Shown here one piece after another: positions 3,383 through 6,195 of a stretch of 6,195 bases of DNA. A program made the translations under genes and the position numbers. A model generated the notes under the pieces. That model was not told the DNA's origin. It did not search any database and saw only the letters and a list, made by a program, of their open reading frames with translations. Every line of letters begins with the position of its first letter. The first letter of the stretch is position 1. Source of the DNA: Pseudonocardia sp. (GTDB lineage Bacteria; Actinomycetota; Actinomycetes; Mycobacteriales; Pseudonocardiaceae); contig JAKDLE010000192.1 of the NCBI GenBank assembly GCA_030453005.1, positions 1 through 6,195 of the forward strand. The letters run 5' to 3'.

Positions 3383-6195
3383 ATGGGGGGAGTCGTCATC
3401 TCAACGACGCGTGGGGTGGACGTGAGCGCAGCGCTCGCTCCCGGGTCGGTGGTCGTCGTGCGGGACGAGGACTGGTTCGTGCAGTCCACGGAGCAGACCG
3501 CCGACGGCCTGCTGGTCCACGTCCGGGGCCTGACCGAACTCGTCCGTGACACCACAGCCAGCTTCTACGCGCGCCTGGACGAGATCGTGCCGCTCGATCC
3601 CGCCGAGGCGACGGTCGTCGCCGACGTCAGCCCGCAGTACCGCACCTCGCGGCTGTGGCTGGAGTCGACGTTCCGCAAGACCCCGATCCCGCTCGGGGAC
3701 CGGTCCCTCACCGTGGCGACCCAGGGCCTGGCCGACGCGCTGAGCTACCAACAGACGGCCGTGCGTCGAGCCCTAGATCCCGAGAACCTCCGCCCCCGGA
3801 TCCTGCTCGCCGACGCGGTCGGCCTCGGCAAGACCCTCGAGATCGGCATGATCCTCTCCGAGCTGGCGCGCCGCGGCCGCGGTGAGCGGATCCTCATCGT
3901 CACCCCGCGGCACGTGCTGGAGCAGATGCAGCACGAGATGTGGACCCGTTTCGCGCTGCCGTTCGTCCGGCTCGACTCGGCGGGCATCCAGCGCGTGCGG
4001 CAGAAGCTGCCCGCCACCCGCAACCCGTTCACCTACTTCAAGCGCGTCATCATCTCGATCGACACGCTGAAGTCGGACCGGTACCGCGCGAGCCTGAAGA
4101 AGCAGCGCTGGGACGCCGTTGTCATCGACGAGTCGCACAACCTGGCGAACAACGCCACGCAGAACAACCGGCTCGCCCGCATCCTCGCCCGCAACGCCGA
4201 GGCACTCATCCTGGCGTCGGCGACCCCGCACAACGGCAGGGCGGAGTCGTTCGCCGAGCTGATCCGGCTGCTGGACCCGTCCGCCGTTCCCCCGTCGGGC
4301 GCGCTCGTGGCGAAGGAGATCGAGCACCTGGTCATCCGCAGGCACCGGCACAGCCCGGAGGTCGAGTCGGTCGTCGGCGCCGACTGGGCCGAGCGGCAGC
4401 CGCCGCACAACGTGCTGGTGCCCGCGAACGCCGCGGAGAACGCGATCGCCTGCGAGCTCGAGGACGTCTGGCTGTGGCCCGGGAAGGGCGGTGGTCCTGG
4501 CAACAACTCCTCGCTCTTCCCCTGGACGCTGGCCAAGGCGTTCCTGTCCTCCCCCGCCGCGCTGCGGGAGTCGGTTCGCGAGCGGATCGGCCGTCTCGGC
4601 CCGGACGCCGACACCGAACGCGTCGCCCTGGAGCGCCTCGGACAGCTGGCCGACGCCGCGATGACGCAGCCGTCGGCCAAGTACACCGCGCTGGTCGAGC
4701 ACCTGAAGAAGGCCGGCGTCGGGAAGGGCTCCTCGACGCGCGCGGTGGTGTTCGCGGAGCGCGTCAGGACACTTCGGTGGCTCGCCCAGCAGCTGCCGAA
4801 GGACCTGGGGTTGTGCGCCGACGCCGTCGAGATCATGCACGGCGGCCTGGCCGACGACGAGCAGCAGCGCGTGGTGCGGGATTTCAAGCAGGAGAGCGCC
4901 GCGGTGCGGGTGCTGGTGACGGGTGACGTCGCCTCGGAGGGCGTGAACCTGCACGCCCAGTGCCACGAGCTGGTTCACTACGACATCCCGTGGAGCCTGA
5001 TCCGCATCGAGCAGCGCAACGGGCGCATCGACCGCTACGGCCAGAAGCATCCGCCGCGCATCACCGCCCTGCTGCTCGATCCCGCGAGCGACCGTTTCGC
5101 CGGTGACGTGCGCATCCTGGCCCGGCTCGTGGAGAAGGAGAGCGAGGCGCACACGGCCCTCGGCGACGCCGCCTCGCTGATGGGGACCTACGACGTGAAG
5201 GCCGAGGAGGAGCAGATCCGGGCCGTGCTGGCCGGGGACAAGTCGTTGGACGACGTCGTGCGGACCCCCCAACAGGTCCAGGCCGGGGGCGACCTCACGA
5301 GCCTGTTCGCCCAGCTCAGCAGCGCGCCCGCACCGGAATCGACCCTGGCGACCGCGGGCACGCCCGGGACCGGCCTCTTCCCGGACGACATCACCTACCT
5401 CGACAACGCGCTGCACGCCGCCTTCATCGACCCGAGCGCGCCGCCGTCGAACAACGGGGTCGGGTGGCGCCGCAACGACACCTTCGGCACCGCCGAGCTC
5501 GTCCCCCCGGACGACCTTGCGCAACGGCTGGCGGTGCTGCCGCAGACCTACCTGAGCGACCGTGGTGTCACCACGAAGCTGACGCTGGCCACGACGGCCA
5601 CCCGCGGCAAGGACCGGCTCGCCGACGCCCTGCGGGACCGGACCGGCTCGAACTGGCCGGACGCCCACTACCTCAGCCCGCTGCATCCCGTGCTCGGCTG
5701 GGCCGCGGATCGCGCCCTGTCCGCGCTCGGCCGCAACGAGATCTTCGCGGTGCGCGGAGACGTCGAGGACCCGACCGTGCTGCTGCTCGGCACGCTCACC
5801 AACCGCAGCGGTGAGATCGTCGCTGCCGCCTGGCTCACCGTCTCGTTCCCGGATCCGAACAACCCGGCCTTCGCACCGGTCAGCCCGCACGAGTCGGCCG
5901 CGGACGCCCTCGCGGCGCTCGGCTGGGACCACACCCGAGCCAACCCGGGCGCCGTCGCATCCGTCGACGATCTCCAGTCCCTCGTGAAACCGGCCGTCCG
6001 CCAGGCCCAGGCGCAGATGAGCACGCTGGTCGCCGCCTCGTCGGAGGACGTGGCCCGCCGCGTCGACGACTGGTCCCGGCGCCTCGACCGGTGGGATGTC
6101 GACGCCGACGCCCTGATCCAGCGCAGCGATCTCCGGCAGCGCCGGGTCAGCATCGAGGAAGAGGTAGGAACGGTGTCGCCCGTCACGATCTCGAC
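3383..6195 (+). CDS. SNF2/RapA-type SF2 helicase (DrmD/HepA-like), 3' end outside window
   Basis: A double-stranded nucleic-acid translocase of the SNF2 superfamily; 937 residues are visible and the frame is open at the edge. Residues 18-70 (APGSVVVVRDEDW onward) form a small beta-barrel like the RapA N-terminus. Lobe 1: ADAVGLGKT (143-151), ILIVTPRHVLEQ (170-181), VVIDESHN (246-253) and SATPHNG (279-285). Lobe 2: VVFAERVRTLRWLA (455-468), VTGDVASEGVNL (512-523) and QRNGRIDRYGQ (544-554). All ATPase motifs are intact. Residues 620-937 are a long tail of no function I can name, including SPLHPVLGWAADRAL (765-779) and an Arg-rich helical end. The start is uncertain: ATG 3383, GTG 3416 and GTG 3422 are in frame and none has a strong Shine-Dalgarno site; an in-frame TGA lies at 3347-3349. 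Similar proteins include E. coli RapA (968 residues), which recycles RNA polymerase, and DrmD of class 1 DISARM. The downstream gene would decide between them; the SF1 neighbour favours a defence island. Confidence 0.93.
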   Translation, partial: MGGVVISTTRGVDVSAALAPGSVVVVRDEDWFVQSTEQTADGLLVHVRGLTELVRDTTASFYARLDEIVPLDPAEATVVADVSPQYRTSRLWLESTFRKTPIPLGDRSLTVATQGLADALSYQQTAVRRALDPENLRPRILLADAVGLGKTLEIGMILSELARRGRGERILIVTPRHVLEQMQHEMWTRFALPFVRLDSAGIQRVRQKLPATRNPFTYFKRVIISIDTLKSDRYRASLKKQRWDAVVIDESHNLANNATQNNRLARILARNAEALILASATPHNGRAESFAELIRLLDPSAVPPSGALVAKEIEHLVIRRHRHSPEVESVVGADWAERQPPHNVLVPANAAENAIACELEDVWLWPGKGGGPGNNSSLFPWTLAKAFLSSPAALRESVRERIGRLGPDADTERVALERLGQLADAAMTQPSAKYTALVEHLKKAGVGKGSSTRAVVFAERVRTLRWLAQQLPKDLGLCADAVEIMHGGLADDEQQRVVRDFKQESAAVRVLVTGDVASEGVNLHAQCHELVHYDIPWSLIRIEQRNGRIDRYGQKHPPRITALLLDPASDRFAGDVRILARLVEKESEAHTALGDAASLMGTYDVKAEEEQIRAVLAGDKSLDDVVRTPQQVQAGGDLTSLFAQLSSAPAPESTLATAGTPGTGLFPDDITYLDNALHAAFIDPSAPPSNNGVGWRRNDTFGTAELVPPDDLAQRLAVLPQTYLSDRGVTTKLTLATTATRGKDRLADALRDRTGSNWPDAHYLSPLHPVLGWAADRALSALGRNEIFAVRGDVEDPTVLLLGTLTNRSGEIVAAAWLTVSFPDPNNPAFAPVSPHESAADALAALGWDHTRANPGAVASVDDLQSLVKPAVRQAQAQMSTLVAASSEDVARRVDDWSRRLDRWDVDADALIQRSDLRQRRVSIEEEVGTVSPVTIS

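Noticed and set aside
3061..3555. 164-codon minus-strand frame across the spacer between the helicases
   Set aside because: The product is Ser/Thr/Arg/Pro-rich without a fold or motif and overlaps both helicase genes. It is best explained as a GC-rich shadow.
3773..5932. 719-codon open frame on the minus strand, opposite the SNF2 gene
   Set aside because: It is the antisense shadow of a gene with very high third-position G+C. The product is rich in Arg, Gly, Val and Gln, has no recognisable domain, and the sense strand encodes every SNF2 motif.
3383..6195. Firm assignment of the SNF2 gene as DISARM drmD
   Set aside because: The other DISARM genes (methylase, drmA, drmB, drmC) are not in the window, and SNF2 motifs alone do not separate DrmD from other RapA-like helicases.

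Overview
The window comes from a high-GC bacterium, most likely an actinomycete (Actinomycetota). The evidence is strong G/C preference at third codon positions, GTG start candidates and a lack of clear Shine-Dalgarno sites at several starts. I cannot name the genus. No rRNA, tRNA, CRISPR array, transposase or integrase is visible.

Layout: (1) Positions 1-401 hold no confident gene. The minus strand has two short, weakly supported reading frames (362-210, and 182 running off the left edge). There is also a perfect 16-bp palindrome (209-224) and a candidate promoter for the plus-strand gene (358-387). (2) Positions 402-3224 (+) encode a complete 940-residue multidomain protein: a small winged-helix-like N-terminus, a beta-barrel, a full Upf1/DNA2-type superfamily 1 helicase, a phospholipase-D-like domain whose HKD catalytic residues appear to be lost, and a four-cysteine zinc ribbon. 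(3) Positions 3225-3382 are an intergenic spacer with short repeats, a small palindrome and weak promoter-like hexamers. (4) Positions 3383-6195 (+) encode a SNF2/RapA-type superfamily 2 helicase or translocase that is still open at the right edge (at least 937 residues).

The two large genes lie in tandem on one strand. Both are nucleic-acid-dependent ATPases of kinds often found in anti-phage islands. The first resembles the COG1112 helicase plus PLD fusion described for type II Mokosh. The second resembles the SNF2-like helicases of class 1 DISARM (DrmD) and related multigene systems. No methylase, nuclease or other partner that would assign either gene to a known system is present, and the right side is cut. 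The defence role and any joint action are therefore inference. The most interesting possibility is a two-helicase module in which a dead PLD fold plus zinc ribbon serves as a nucleic-acid-binding or scaffolding tail rather than a nuclease.
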